DNA of 64,000 bases, taken from assembly GCF_047276495.1 (NCBI RefSeq), contig NZ_CP178543.1, positions 6,572,001 to 6,636,000 of the forward strand, read 5' to 3'. Source of the DNA: Capilliphycus salinus (lineage in GTDB: Bacteria; Cyanobacteriota; Cyanobacteriia; Cyanobacteriales; Microcoleaceae). A program made the position numbers and the translations under genes. Below are positions 1-8,452 of the stretch, in pieces; position 1 is the stretch's first letter, and the number at the start of each line of letters is the position of its first letter. Under the pieces are notes generated by a model that had not been told where the DNA came from, searched no databases, and saw nothing but the letters and a program-made list of their open reading frames with translations.

Positions 1-1303
1 CCCGTTCTCGCATGGTCGCGTTAAAGATTTCATAGCGTCCTCGACCTAAAGTTTTGGCGCGATACATGGCAATATCTGCATCTCGAATTAAATCATCGAC
101 TTGATCGTAACCAATAGAACTTAAAACAATACCGATACTCACATTGGTAAAAACTTCATGTTCGTTGATATAAATAGGCTTGATAATTTCATGGCGAATT
201 CGTTGGGCAATTTGACAAATTTCATTCAGATCCCGCAAATTTTCGATTAAAATTGCAAATTCGTCTCCGCCAAATCGGGCTACTTCGTCAACATTTCGGA
301 CGGATTGTATTAATTTGTTTGCAATAATCCGCAGGAGTTGATCGCCAACTTGATGACCCAAACTATCATTAATCACTTTAAAGCGATCTAAATCGAGAAA
401 GAAAATAGCAAAATTAAAATCGGGATTAATCAGATATTCCTGGTCAGCTTGATTTAATCTTTGCAGAAAACCATTTCGATTAAGTAAACCGGTTAAGGGG
501 TCGTGAAAAGCTTGATATTTCAGGTTTTCTGTGGCGATTTTTTGATGGGTAATATCTCGAAAAATCAAGACCGAACCTTGACTTTGCTTTTTTGAATCAA
601 AAATCGGTGCAATGCTATCATCAATCGGAATTTCTCGGTTATTTTTAGAGAGCAGTAAAATCGGTTCGGTTAACTTCAAGGTTTGACCTTGTTCTATCGC
701 TTTTAAAATTAAACGTTGTAGAGAATGGCGGCTTTCCTCGTGGATAATATTAAAAATATCTCTAATATCTTTTCCGATTGCTTCCTGACATGACCAACCC
801 GTAAGTTGTTCAGCAACCGGATTCATAAAGTTAATTTTGCCCATTTTATCAGTAGCAATTACACCATCAGCAATGCTATCTAGAATGGTAGATAACCATT
901 GAGACTGATCGCGTAATTGTTGTTCGATTTGATGTTTATAAAGCGCAATTTCAATGGTGGTTTTTAAATCTCGTTCATCAAAGGGTTTAACCAGATATCC
1001 ATAGGGTTCGGTGAGTTTGGCGCGAGCCAGGGTATTTTCATCGGCATGAGCGGTAACATAAATTACGGGAATATTATAATTATTTTTAATAATTTCTGCG
1101 GCTTCTATCCCATCCATTTCCCCGGCTAACCGAATATCCATTAACACCAAATTCGGTTTGATTTCAGCAACTTTTTGAATCGCCAATTCTCCTTGATCTG
1201 TAATTTCCGGTATTCGATAACCCATATCTTCTAATGTTGCTTGCAGGTCCCGAGCCACCAATCTTTCATCTTCAACAACTAAAATAATAATTTGTTCATT
1301 CAT
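1..1303 (-). CDS. Response regulator with PAS and GGDEF domains (partial)
   Basis: Starts at ATG 1303 and runs off the left window edge, so about 434 codons are visible and the C-terminus is missing. An N-terminal receiver domain has the acidic pocket (EDE, residues 11-13) and phospho-acceptor Asp56 in LVLMDIRL. A PAS domain follows (about 130-250), then a diguanylate cyclase domain with an intact GGDEF signature near residue 345. It therefore probably makes c-di-GMP in the cytoplasm when phosphorylated. An EAL domain could follow outside the window. It lies 38 bp downstream of the ethylene-receptor-like kinase on the same strand, which makes that kinase its likely partner. The family call is clear; the signal it receives is inferred. 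Confidence 0.9.
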   Translation of the reverse strand, partial: MNEQIIILVVEDERLVARDLQATLEDMGYRIPEITDQGELAIQKVAEIKPNLVLMDIRLAGEMDGIEAAEIIKNNYNIPVIYVTAHADENTLARAKLTEPYGYLVKPFDERDLKTTIEIALYKHQIEQQLRDQSQWLSTILDSIADGVIATDKMGKINFMNPVAEQLTGWSCQEAIGKDIRDIFNIIHEESRHSLQRLILKAIEQGQTLKLTEPILLLSKNNREIPIDDSIAPIFDSKKQSQGSVLIFRDITHQKIATENLKYQAFHDPLTGLLNRNGFLQRLNQADQEYLINPDFNFAIFFLDLDRFKVINDSLGHQVGDQLLRIIANKLIQSVRNVDEVARFGGDEFAILIENLRDLNEICQIAQRIRHEIIKPIYINEHEVFTNVSIGIVLSSIGYDQVDDLIRDADIAMYRAKTLGRGRYEIFNATMRER

Positions 1304-1341
1304 AGTGATTTGGTCGAGCATGATTTTAAATTCAACAAATA

Positions 1342-2784
1342 TTAATCTATTTTTATTTTACCTAATTTAATCTGAAATTCAGTCCCCTTGTTTTGATTGA
1401 TTGTTAATTTTCCTTGCAGTTGTGCGGTTAAATCTTGAACCAATTGCAGTCCCAAGGTTTTAACGTTATCCAAGTCAAAATCTGAAGGTAAGCCTTGGCC
1501 ATTATCTCCAATAATTAAGGTTAAATTTTGTTCGTTATCCAATGTGGCTCTAATCCAAATTAGTCCGGGTGTATTGGGTTCAAAAGCATATTTAATTGAA
1601 TTAGAAACTAATTCACAAATGATTAAACCGCAAGGGGTTAGGGTATCAAAATCTAAAAAAATATTTGGATCGATATCAGTTTCGAGTGAAATCTGAGAAG
1701 TATTCACCGTATAAGTTCTCAAAATTGTTTTCGTTAAATCTTTAATATATTCATCGAGTTTAATCCGACGAAAATCATCAGATTGATAGAGTTTTTCATG
1801 GATTAACGCCATTGATTTTACTCGATTTTGACTTTCTTTAAATTTGGCTTTAACAACCGGATCTTGAACAAAACGGGATTGCAACCTCAACAAACTACAG
1901 ATGACTTGTAAGTTATTTTTTACCCGGTGATGAATTTCTTTCAGTAGGGTTTGTTGCTGCTTGAGTTTTTCTGCTTCTTTGCGTTCGCTAATATCGCGCC
2001 CGACGGATTGATATTCTATAATTTCACCCGCATCATTAAAAATCGCCCGGTTAATCCACTGCATCCACCGCACTTCCTCTTCAACAATCACTCGATGCTC
2101 GACCATTCCCACAGGATTTTCTAAACTCAATGACTGAAGACATCGATCAATTTTTTCTTGATCTTCGGGAAAAATTATGGGTTCGTAGGAATGATTGATT
2201 ACTTCATCCAAACTCTTTTGAAAATATCGACAGTAGGCTTTATTCACAAAAGTTATATTACCACCATCAGGATTAAAACGAGCAATCAGTTCGGTTTGAT
2301 CTTCAATAATTGCGCGATAACGTTGCTCACTTTGTCGCAATGCGGCTTCTATTTTGTGACGTTCGGTGATTTCCTGTTGTAAGAGTTGGTTGGCGGCTTC
2401 GAGTTGAGTTGGGCTTTTGAGAGCCAAAGCTTTGGGTACAATAGGAACTAATTCTATCGCCGTGTAAAAAGAAACAACTGCCGTAAAAAATTTAATCCAA
2501 CCCGATACCCAATAGTGGGGATGCCAAAGCGTCCAAATACTAATTAAATGAGTTGTTCCGCAGGAAACAATAAACGCTCCGAACAGCATAAAAATCCCCG
2601 GATAGGGTAAATCAACTCGTTTCCGAACAAAGTAGAATAAAATCAGAGGAATCGAATAGTAAGATAATGCTGTTAAAGCATCAGAAGTCAGATGTAATGT
2701 GACGAGGTTAGGTTTCCATAAATAGCAATGTCCGTGAGGGATAAAGGCAACGAGGGCTGGAACGAGGGACAGAACTGAGGACAT
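1342..2784 (-). CDS. Ethylene-receptor-like sensor histidine kinase (ethylene-binding TM domain, PAS, HisKA_2)
   Basis: About 480 aa. ATG 2784 is preferred over the in-frame GTG 3 bp upstream because AGGAG sits 8 bases before it. Three N-terminal membrane helices match the ethylene-binding domain of plant ETR1: Asp35, Tyr42, Ile45, Pro46, Ile72, Cys75 and His79 correspond, at a constant offset of 10, to ETR1 Asp25, Tyr32, Ile35, Pro36, Ile62, Cys65 and His69. Cys65 and His69 hold the copper cofactor in ETR1. Next come a short coiled coil, a PAS domain (about 150-270), a HisKA_2-type dimerisation region with HHRVKNNLQ (His near 283) and a HATPase domain with GDNGQGLP. It probably transmits a membrane signal to the adjacent GGDEF response regulator. 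Ethylene binding is inferred from the conserved residues. Confidence 0.88.
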   Translation of the reverse strand: MSSVLSLVPALVAFIPHGHCYLWKPNLVTLHLTSDALTALSYYSIPLILFYFVRKRVDLPYPGIFMLFGAFIVSCGTTHLISIWTLWHPHYWVSGWIKFFTAVVSFYTAIELVPIVPKALALKSPTQLEAANQLLQQEITERHKIEAALRQSEQRYRAIIEDQTELIARFNPDGGNITFVNKAYCRYFQKSLDEVINHSYEPIIFPEDQEKIDRCLQSLSLENPVGMVEHRVIVEEEVRWMQWINRAIFNDAGEIIEYQSVGRDISERKEAEKLKQQQTLLKEIHHRVKNNLQVICSLLRLQSRFVQDPVVKAKFKESQNRVKSMALIHEKLYQSDDFRRIKLDEYIKDLTKTILRTYTVNTSQISLETDIDPNIFLDFDTLTPCGLIICELVSNSIKYAFEPNTPGLIWIRATLDNEQNLTLIIGDNGQGLPSDFDLDNVKTLGLQLVQDLTAQLQGKLTINQNKGTEFQIKLGKIKID

Positions 2785-3411
2785 CACTGTTCTCCTGTTT
2801 TAATCTTCTGAAGACATCACTATTCTTCTATTGTAATGAAATGGACACTATTTATCTGAGTGATATTATCTTAGTGATAACCTTTAATTGTTCAGGTCTT
2901 CAGTTTCAGATAACAATCGTAATATACAGAGCCGTTTTTAACCCGATAAACTGTTACATTCCTCCGGTTGATTGTAGAGAGATCAAACTCTAAATTTAAT
3001 TACCATAATAATTATTTTTTGACTATCTTTCTTTAGAGAGATTTAGGGCAGTTGTCAGTCACTTTTACAGTGAATAGGTGTCGGGTGTCGGGTGTCGGGG
3101 ATGGGTAACGGATGGGTTGAGTGTGGGTTTTTTGGGTTAATGATGCTTGGAAACGGATGGGTTATCGGTGGGGAGGTGGGAGAAGTCAGAAGTCAGAAGT
3201 CAGAAGTCAGAAGTCAGGAGACAGGAGTAAGCGCGTTCCGTAGTCAGCTTCGCGTACAGAATTGCCTCTTACCCCTTACCCCTTACCCTTTACCCCTTAC
3301 CCTATTCCCTATTCCCTGTTTACTATTTCTATCAAACAAAAAATAGGATAGGATCAAGTCAAATTTCCCTTGAATTTCCTATCCCTAAATTGTTATAAAT
3401 GTGAAAATGAA
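2785..3411. other. Gene-free region between kinase operon and moeB
   Basis: About 620 bp without a credible gene. The left half should carry the promoter of the kinase operon, but no clear -35/-10 pair stands out. The right half (3078-3318) is filled with heptamer repeats. The ORF-like reading across 3092-3346 is only translated repeat. Confidence 0.6.
3078..3318. repeat. Short tandem heptamer repeats (three types)
   Basis: Three heptamer runs lie close together: GGTGTCG about three times at 3078-3099, AGAAGTC four to five times at 3180-3217, and TTACCCC with variants TTACCCT and ATTCCCT about seven times at 3267-3318. They match the short tandemly repeated repetitive (STRR) sequences known from filamentous cyanobacteria. 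Confidence 0.85.
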
Positions 3412-4584
3412 TTAATACAGTGGAACGGAAGAATCAACTTCTTGACTCCAAGCTGTAATTCCACCTTTGACATTAATTCCTTCAATTCCCGCTTGTTTGA
3501 GAATGCCTAACGCTTTTGCCGATCGCCCACCCATTTTACAATGAGCAATTAAACGATGACCGTTAAGCAATTCTTTCACTTTCTCAACACCAACACCCCG
3601 CTCTATATCTGGTAATGGTATTAATACCGCACCCGGAATTTTGGCGATTTCATACTCATTGGGGTTGCGGACATCAACTAATACAAAATCATCCGCCCCA
3701 CTATCAAGCAGTTGCTTCAATTCCTGAACCGTCATCTCAGGAATTTCCATTTGTTTTTTCGCCTCCTCCGCTTTGGCTTGGGGAATACCGCAAAACTGTT
3801 CATAATCGATCAGCTTTTCGATCACGGGTCGAACCGGGTTCGGTCGCAACTTCAACTCACGGAATGTCATATCCAAAGAGTTGTAGAGCAACAACCGACC
3901 GCTCAAAGTCTGACCTCTACCCAAAATAATTTTAACCGTTTCTGTTGCCTGAATCACACCAATTAATCCCGGCAAAATTCCCAAAACGCCGCCTTCGGCG
4001 CAGGACGGGACCATTCCAGGGGGTGGGGGTTCGGGATAAAGGTCCCGGTAGTTGGGGCCACCTTCGTAGTTAAACACGGTCGCCTGACCTTCAAACCGGA
4101 AAATCGAACCGTAGACGTTGGGTTTATTCAACAATACACAGGCGTCATTGACCAGATAGCGGGTCGGAAAGTTATCCGTCCCATCAACTATCACATCGTA
4201 GGGTTCGAGAAGTTTGAGGGCATTTTCCGAACTCAGACGGGTGTTGTAGAGGTCAACTTGACAAAGGGGATTAATTTCAAGAATCCGGTTTTTTGCGGAC
4301 TCAATTTTCGGTTTTCCGACCCAAGAGGTGCCGTGAATGACCTGACGCTGGAGGTTAGAACTATCGACGATATCAAAATCGACTATACCAATGCGTCCGA
4401 TACCGGCGGCCGCCAGATACAATAACAGAGGCGAACCGAGTCCACCCGTGCCAATACACAGCACGCTGGCCGCTTTGAGGCGTTTCTGCCCTTCTAAGCC
4501 GACTTCGGGTAAAATCAGGTGACGCGAATACCGTTCGTATTCTTCTTTATTGAGTTGGATTTGATCCAAATTCGGATTAAGCAT
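3412..4584 (-). CDS. moeB: Molybdopterin-synthase adenylyltransferase MoeB with C-terminal rhodanese domain
   Basis: 390 aa. The N-terminal ThiF/E1-like domain (about 15-260) has the nucleotide-binding motif GTGGLGSPLLLYLAAAGIG and the conserved DxVDxSNLQRQ stretch. A rhodanese domain (about 280-390) ends with the active-site loop CKMGGRSAK, so its catalytic cysteine is present. The family adenylates the C-terminal Gly-Gly of small sulfur carriers such as MoaD or ThiS, and the rhodanese domain supplies persulfide sulfur. The fusion is normal in cyanobacteria and resembles eukaryotic MOCS3/Uba4. The gene follows a JAMM protease on the same strand after 81 bp, so the two are probably co-transcribed. 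ThiF-type activity in thiamine synthesis is also possible. Confidence 0.92.
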   Translation of the reverse strand: MLNPNLDQIQLNKEEYERYSRHLILPEVGLEGQKRLKAASVLCIGTGGLGSPLLLYLAAAGIGRIGIVDFDIVDSSNLQRQVIHGTSWVGKPKIESAKNRILEINPLCQVDLYNTRLSSENALKLLEPYDVIVDGTDNFPTRYLVNDACVLLNKPNVYGSIFRFEGQATVFNYEGGPNYRDLYPEPPPPGMVPSCAEGGVLGILPGLIGVIQATETVKIILGRGQTLSGRLLLYNSLDMTFRELKLRPNPVRPVIEKLIDYEQFCGIPQAKAEEAKKQMEIPEMTVQELKQLLDSGADDFVLVDVRNPNEYEIAKIPGAVLIPLPDIERGVGVEKVKELLNGHRLIAHCKMGGRSAKALGILKQAGIEGINVKGGITAWSQEVDSSVPLY

Positions 4585-4665
4585 GATAATTCCAAGAAGG
4601 AAAATAGCCTTCGGTTGTTAGGATATCTTGCATCCCAACATTTTAGGGTGAGCCAAAGATTAATA

Positions 4666-5169
4666 TCATAAACCAACAGGGGACCAATTGAGCGAGGTGC
4701 TTATCATTTCTTCAGCTTGAAACTGGTGATTCTCATCTAAGCACCAATTTTGAATATCGCTGGCTTTTCCCTGTTTAACTGATACAATGATATAGGAATA
4801 TTGCGACCAAGCACAAACGCGATCGAATTCAGAAGGAATCGCCTCATGGTCGGGATGGGAATGATAAATTCCAATAATGTTAAGATTTCTTGAACGTCCG
4901 TATTTTTGCGCGGCAATCATAACTTGGGGAGCAATGGTGTAGCGTCGTTCTGGGCTGGTTACGGGTTGCTCTGCGGTTTCGATCTCCTCAAAGGCTGCTG
5001 CTGAGTCATCGTTCCAGGCGTTTTCTGTGGGGATCAGTTCCACAACGATTTTATCAGAATTCTCCGCTATTCGCCCCAAGATTAAACCGCAACACTCGCG
5101 AGGATAGCAGTTTTCAGCATGGGTGCTGATTTGTTCAAGCTGTTGGTCAGAAATCGTTAACGTAGACAA
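4666..5169 (-). CDS. JAMM/MPN+ family Zn metalloprotease (Mov34/PAD-1 type)
   Basis: 167 aa. The full JAMM signature is present: Glu25 in RECCGLILG, then HSHP followed six residues later by SEFD (His about 103 and 105, Asp about 116). These are the zinc ligands and catalytic residues of MPN+ isopeptidases. Prokaryotic relatives remove C-terminal extensions from ubiquitin-like sulfur carriers or release cysteine from them. It lies just upstream of a MoeB-rhodanese gene on the same strand, which supports a role in sulfur-carrier activation. No MoaD/ThiS gene is in view, so the substrate is unknown. Confidence 0.88.
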   Translation of the reverse strand: MSTLTISDQQLEQISTHAENCYPRECCGLILGRIAENSDKIVVELIPTENAWNDDSAAAFEEIETAEQPVTSPERRYTIAPQVMIAAQKYGRSRNLNIIGIYHSHPDHEAIPSEFDRVCAWSQYSYIIVSVKQGKASDIQNWCLDENHQFQAEEMISTSLNWSPVGL

Positions 5170-5507
5170 GGGATTGTAAAGGAAGGATTAAAAGATTTAT
5201 CGGTATTTTTTTAGATTAGCTTAACACATCCGATGGCGATCGCCTCATCGGTGGCTTGGCTGATGTCGCCGAACATCGGACGCCCCACAGAAAATCGAGA
5301 TTAAAAGCGATCGCCAATTCACTCTGATGAGAAGATTTCATTAAAAAATTGTAAAAAAAAATAAAAATTTAGAAGATTTGAAAAATCTTTAAATGAATGC
5401 AAATTCCCCCGCTTCGTATTAAATGATACTGAAACCGGAAAGGATTTTTTAAATGATTAGAGTTATCGAAAAAAATATAGAAATTCAGGTCATCGAGATC
5501 AACTCAA
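5170..5507. other. Intergenic region between divergent JAMM gene and ankyrin operon
   Basis: Divergent spacer that should hold the promoters of both flanking units. It contains GGCGATCGCC palindromes (HIP1-like) near 5233 and AT-rich DNA near 5340-5400. No gene, RNA or clear promoter pair was recognised. Confidence 0.5.
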
Positions 5508-5972
5508 ATGTTTATGACTCAGACTCTAACCTTCAGTGAAACAACCACTCATTGGTTGCTGGCAAATGGTTACACTCCCGATCATCTAGATCGCCAGGGT
5601 GAAAACGGAGATACTGCGTTGATGAAAGCCACTCGACAGAAGGAATTAACAGTTGTTAAAGAACTGATTAATCGCGGCGCGGATCTGAATTTAACGAATG
5701 ATGATGGCAACAATGCCTTATGGTACGCTTGTTTTGGAAATGATTATATTTTGCTGGATCTGTTAATCAATTCGGGCGTTAATATTAACAATCAAAATGA
5801 TAATGGTGCCACTGTATTGATGTATGCCGCTTCAGCCGGAAAAGAAGAAATGGTAAAGCTTCTCTTGAGTTGTGATGCCGATCCCGAACTGAAAAATTTG
5901 GATGATTTTAAAGCGATTGACTTTGCCAGTACCATCGAAGTCTTGAGGATTCTTAAGAATGTTAAAAGCTGA
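5508..5972 (+). CDS. Ankyrin-repeat protein
   Basis: 154 aa, almost entirely three ankyrin repeats, each of the type NGDTALMKA...VVKELINRGADLN, at about residues 30-63, 64-97 and 98-131. Neither a signal peptide nor a membrane helix is visible, so it is a cytoplasmic protein-binding scaffold. In-frame ATGs at 5508 and 5514 are both possible; no strong ribosome site decides. Its end overlaps the next gene by 14 bp, which indicates translational coupling to the SagB-type dehydrogenase. The partner is unknown. Confidence 0.85.
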   Translation: MFMTQTLTFSETTTHWLLANGYTPDHLDRQGENGDTALMKATRQKELTVVKELINRGADLNLTNDDGNNALWYACFGNDYILLDLLINSGVNINNQNDNGATVLMYAASAGKEEMVKLLLSCDADPELKNLDDFKAIDFASTIEVLRILKNVKS

Positions 5973-7245
5973 GATCCCAGGAAAACGTTATCACCAGCAA
6001 ACCAAGCATTCCTATTTGTCGGTCTCACTCGATCCCAACTATGTTGATGCGTTGACTCAACCCAGTTGCTATAAATCTTATCCTCAATTCTATCCCCGAT
6101 TTCCTTTAAACTCGGATAGAAAGGTTGAGAATCTGATTCGCCTCAGCAGTCAAATTACCTTTGAAAAAACCTATAAAAATAATTCGGTTCAGCTTAGAGT
6201 CAATCCCTCAGCCGGCGCGTTATATCCGACAGAACTTTATGTACAAATTCGCGGAGTTCAAGGCTTAATTGATGGGATTTATCATGTCGAAGTTGCCCGA
6301 AATAGTTTAACGCTGATCTATCAACTGATTGATGATGGAGTCGAAGATTATATTCTCCCAAATTATTGGGTAAAAGGGTTAATTATTCTCGTCAGTTGTG
6401 TATATTTTCGTTCAAGCTGGAAGTACAAAGATCGAAGTTTACGCTATTGTTTTTTAGATGCGGGTCATCATTTGGGTGCCGTTGAAGCCGCAGCCTATTT
6501 AGAAAATCAATATCTACAGCTTTATTTTGATTTTGATAAACGTTCATTGAATCAAGATTTAGGGTTTGAAAATAAAGAATTTATTACGGGCGCAGCAATT
6601 ATTGGAGAACTAAAAGAAAAACCCACTCGACGACTGCGATCGCCAATTCCGTTTGTTTGCGGAACCGATTATTTTGAAGCCAATTCTATCGTTGAAGCCG
6701 GATATAAAGAAACCCTTTCGCCTTACAGTTTCCATCAAACTTGGAAAAAACCCGAGTTTTATTATGAACCCAAAAAGTTTTTAGAAGTCGTTTTTAAGCG
6801 ACGATCCGCCCGCAAATTCCAGCAGCAATCTATCACTTACGAAGACTGGATGAGGATTTTAAATGTTCTCGAACAGCCCATCCCATCGGTTAGTTTTGAG
6901 GCGATAGAAATCTATGCTGTGGTGCATCGCGTCTTGAACTTAACTCCCGGTATTTATCGGGGAAATCAACTGATAAAAGCCGGAGATTTTAGGGAAAAGA
7001 CGGGTTATTTGTGCATCAACCAAGCCCTGGGTCGAGAGAGTGCTGTAACGTTGTTTTTTGTCTCAGATTATCAGAACTATCAAACCGCTATTCAATGGGC
7101 GGGTTTGATCGGACAAAGACTGTATTTAGTGAGTCACTATCTCAATCTCGGTTGCAGTGGAATTGGTGCTTATTACGACGATGAAACGCAAGCGTTTCTA
7201 GAAACGGATAAAGATGTGCTTTATGCGTTGGTTATTGGTCAATAA
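5959..7245 (+). CDS. SagB-type dehydrogenase (tandem nitroreductase-fold, FMN)
   Basis: 428 aa. The first half carries RVNPSAGALYPTELYV and a YFRSSWKYKDRSLRYCFLDAGHH stretch (quoted in part), typical of SagB/ThcOx oxidases that oxidise azolines to azoles in thiazole/oxazole-modified peptides. The second half is a further nitroreductase-like unit (FKRRSARKFQQQSI... GLIGQRLYLVSHYLNLGCSGIG). Tandem-domain SagB homologues also occur outside peptide clusters. No YcaO/SagCD cyclodehydratase and no obvious precursor peptide are nearby. It overlaps the ankyrin gene and is followed by two small genes with strong Shine-Dalgarno sites. The FMN-dependent oxidoreductase call is firm; the substrate is unknown. 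Confidence 0.85.
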   Translation: MLKAEIPGKRYHQQTKHSYLSVSLDPNYVDALTQPSCYKSYPQFYPRFPLNSDRKVENLIRLSSQITFEKTYKNNSVQLRVNPSAGALYPTELYVQIRGVQGLIDGIYHVEVARNSLTLIYQLIDDGVEDYILPNYWVKGLIILVSCVYFRSSWKYKDRSLRYCFLDAGHHLGAVEAAAYLENQYLQLYFDFDKRSLNQDLGFENKEFITGAAIIGELKEKPTRRLRSPIPFVCGTDYFEANSIVEAGYKETLSPYSFHQTWKKPEFYYEPKKFLEVVFKRRSARKFQQQSITYEDWMRILNVLEQPIPSVSFEAIEIYAVVHRVLNLTPGIYRGNQLIKAGDFREKTGYLCINQALGRESAVTLFFVSDYQNYQTAIQWAGLIGQRLYLVSHYLNLGCSGIGAYYDDETQAFLETDKDVLYALVIGQ

Positions 7246-7265
7246 TTAAATGAGGAGAATTTACC

Positions 7266-7535
7266 ATGACTGCACAACGTCAAGAACTTTATTACAATCT
7301 CATCGATGAATTAATGAAATGTCCGAACGGTCAAGAACCGGAAGTTTTATCGAACCATGAGGATTTATTAGATCAAGATTTCATCAAAACTGTAATGCAA
7401 GTTGCCACTATGATGGCTCATGAAAATAATCAAGATGCTGCCAAGTTTTTAATTCATATCGCTCGCGAACTTTCCAAAGCTTTGGGTTTGTATCCCGAAT
7501 TGAATAAGCCTGCTACTACAACCAGTGAAACTTAG
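7266..7535 (+). CDS. Small helical protein related to an N-terminal segment of cyanobacterial CHAT/TPR proteins
   Basis: 89 aa with a good Shine-Dalgarno (GAGGAG) before ATG 7266. The sequence (LYYNLIDELMKCPNGQEPEVL ... FLIHIARELSKALGL, in parts) resembles a short helical module that I recall at the N-terminus of many cyanobacterial TPR-CHAT and related proteins; here it stands alone. It is the third gene of the ankyrin-SagB operon, 20 bp after SagB. The resemblance is from memory and needs a profile search. Confidence 0.7.
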   Translation: MTAQRQELYYNLIDELMKCPNGQEPEVLSNHEDLLDQDFIKTVMQVATMMAHENNQDAAKFLIHIARELSKALGLYPELNKPATTTSET

Positions 7536-7550
7536 TTAAAAAGGAGAAAA

Positions 7551-7877
7551 ATGGTTACTCAGTTAGACGCCAAAAAACTCGCTATCAATTTTTTGGGAGA
7601 GGACTTAGAACTTGTCGATGAAGAACGAGAATGGTTAAGTATTGTCGATTCCCGTTTAATCGATGAAGGTTGGTATATTGTAGAAGTTGGAGTCGAAGGA
7701 TTGCCCGATAAATGGGTAATTCAAGTCTATGAAAATGGAGAATGCGACCCCTGCTATACCTTTATATCGCCGATTTTGCCTTCAGAAATTACAACGGATT
7801 TAGAAGACATTCCCGAAGGGATTGCGATGGCAATTGAATCAGAACGAGCGGGTCAAATTGTTGAAACCGTGCGATAG
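7551..7877 (+). CDS. Conserved hypothetical protein, last gene of SagB operon
   Basis: 108 aa, acidic, beginning 15 bp after the previous gene with AAGGAG upstream of ATG 7551. The central stretch (LPDKWVIQVYENGECDPCY) looks like a compact beta-rich domain with two cysteines. I do not recognise a named family. Membership in the ankyrin-SagB operon is its only functional clue; it could be a partner or substrate of the dehydrogenase. Confidence 0.7.
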   Translation: MVTQLDAKKLAINFLGEDLELVDEEREWLSIVDSRLIDEGWYIVEVGVEGLPDKWVIQVYENGECDPCYTFISPILPSEITTDLEDIPEGIAMAIESERAGQIVETVR

Positions 7878-7931
7878 ATCAATTGGCTTTTTTGCTTCTA
7901 ATATTATGTCCGGTGAATCGATTATGATTAT

Positions 7932-8452
7932 GTAGGGGCGGGTTTATTACAGTCACTCATTACCAGTCACCAGTGATGTAGGGGCGCGCCGAGCGCAATT
8001 ATTTATGTTTTCCCAGTCTCAACTGATAGAAACCCGCCCCTCTTACGGTGATGCAGTAGGGCGGGTTTATTTAGGTTATTTGTGGGAAGACATACATCGA
8101 GCATCGAACCCGCCCCCAATCGTGTAGGGGCGGGTTTTGAATTGATTTATGTTTTTCCAGTCTCAACTGATATAAACCCGCCCCAATCGTGTAGGGGCGG
8201 GTTCTGAATTGATTTATGTTTTTCCAGTCTCAACTGATATAAACCCGCCCCAATCGTGTAGGGGCGGGTTCTGAATTAATGTATGTTTTCCCAGTCTCAA
8301 CTGATAGAAACCCGCCCCTCTTACGGTGATGCAGTAGGGCGGGTTTATTTAGGTTATTTGTGGGAAGACATACATCGAGGGTGGAACCCGCCCCTACATC
8401 ACTGGTCACTGTAAACTGTAAACTGTAAACTGTAATAAACCCGCCCCTCTTA
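7932..8452. repeat. Tandem array of 67-bp palindromic GGGGCGGGTT units
   Basis: GTAGGGGCGGGTT occurs at 8124, 8191 and 8258 with an exact 67-bp period. Each unit ends in AACCCGCCCC, so every unit can fold into a hairpin with the shared middle TATGTTTTTCCAGTCTCAACTGATA (given here in part only). Flanking longer variants (8041-8117 and 8319-8392) repeat each other. The right end overlaps the last codons of coaX, whose 3' end lies at 8450. The same core is dispersed elsewhere in the window. Confidence 0.85.

Noticed and set aside
3092..3346. 84-codon plus-strand frame
   Set aside because: It is translated heptamer repeat DNA.
7932..8452. CRISPR array
   Set aside because: The 67-bp units are near-identical throughout, with no short repeats separated by variable spacers, and no cas genes are near.
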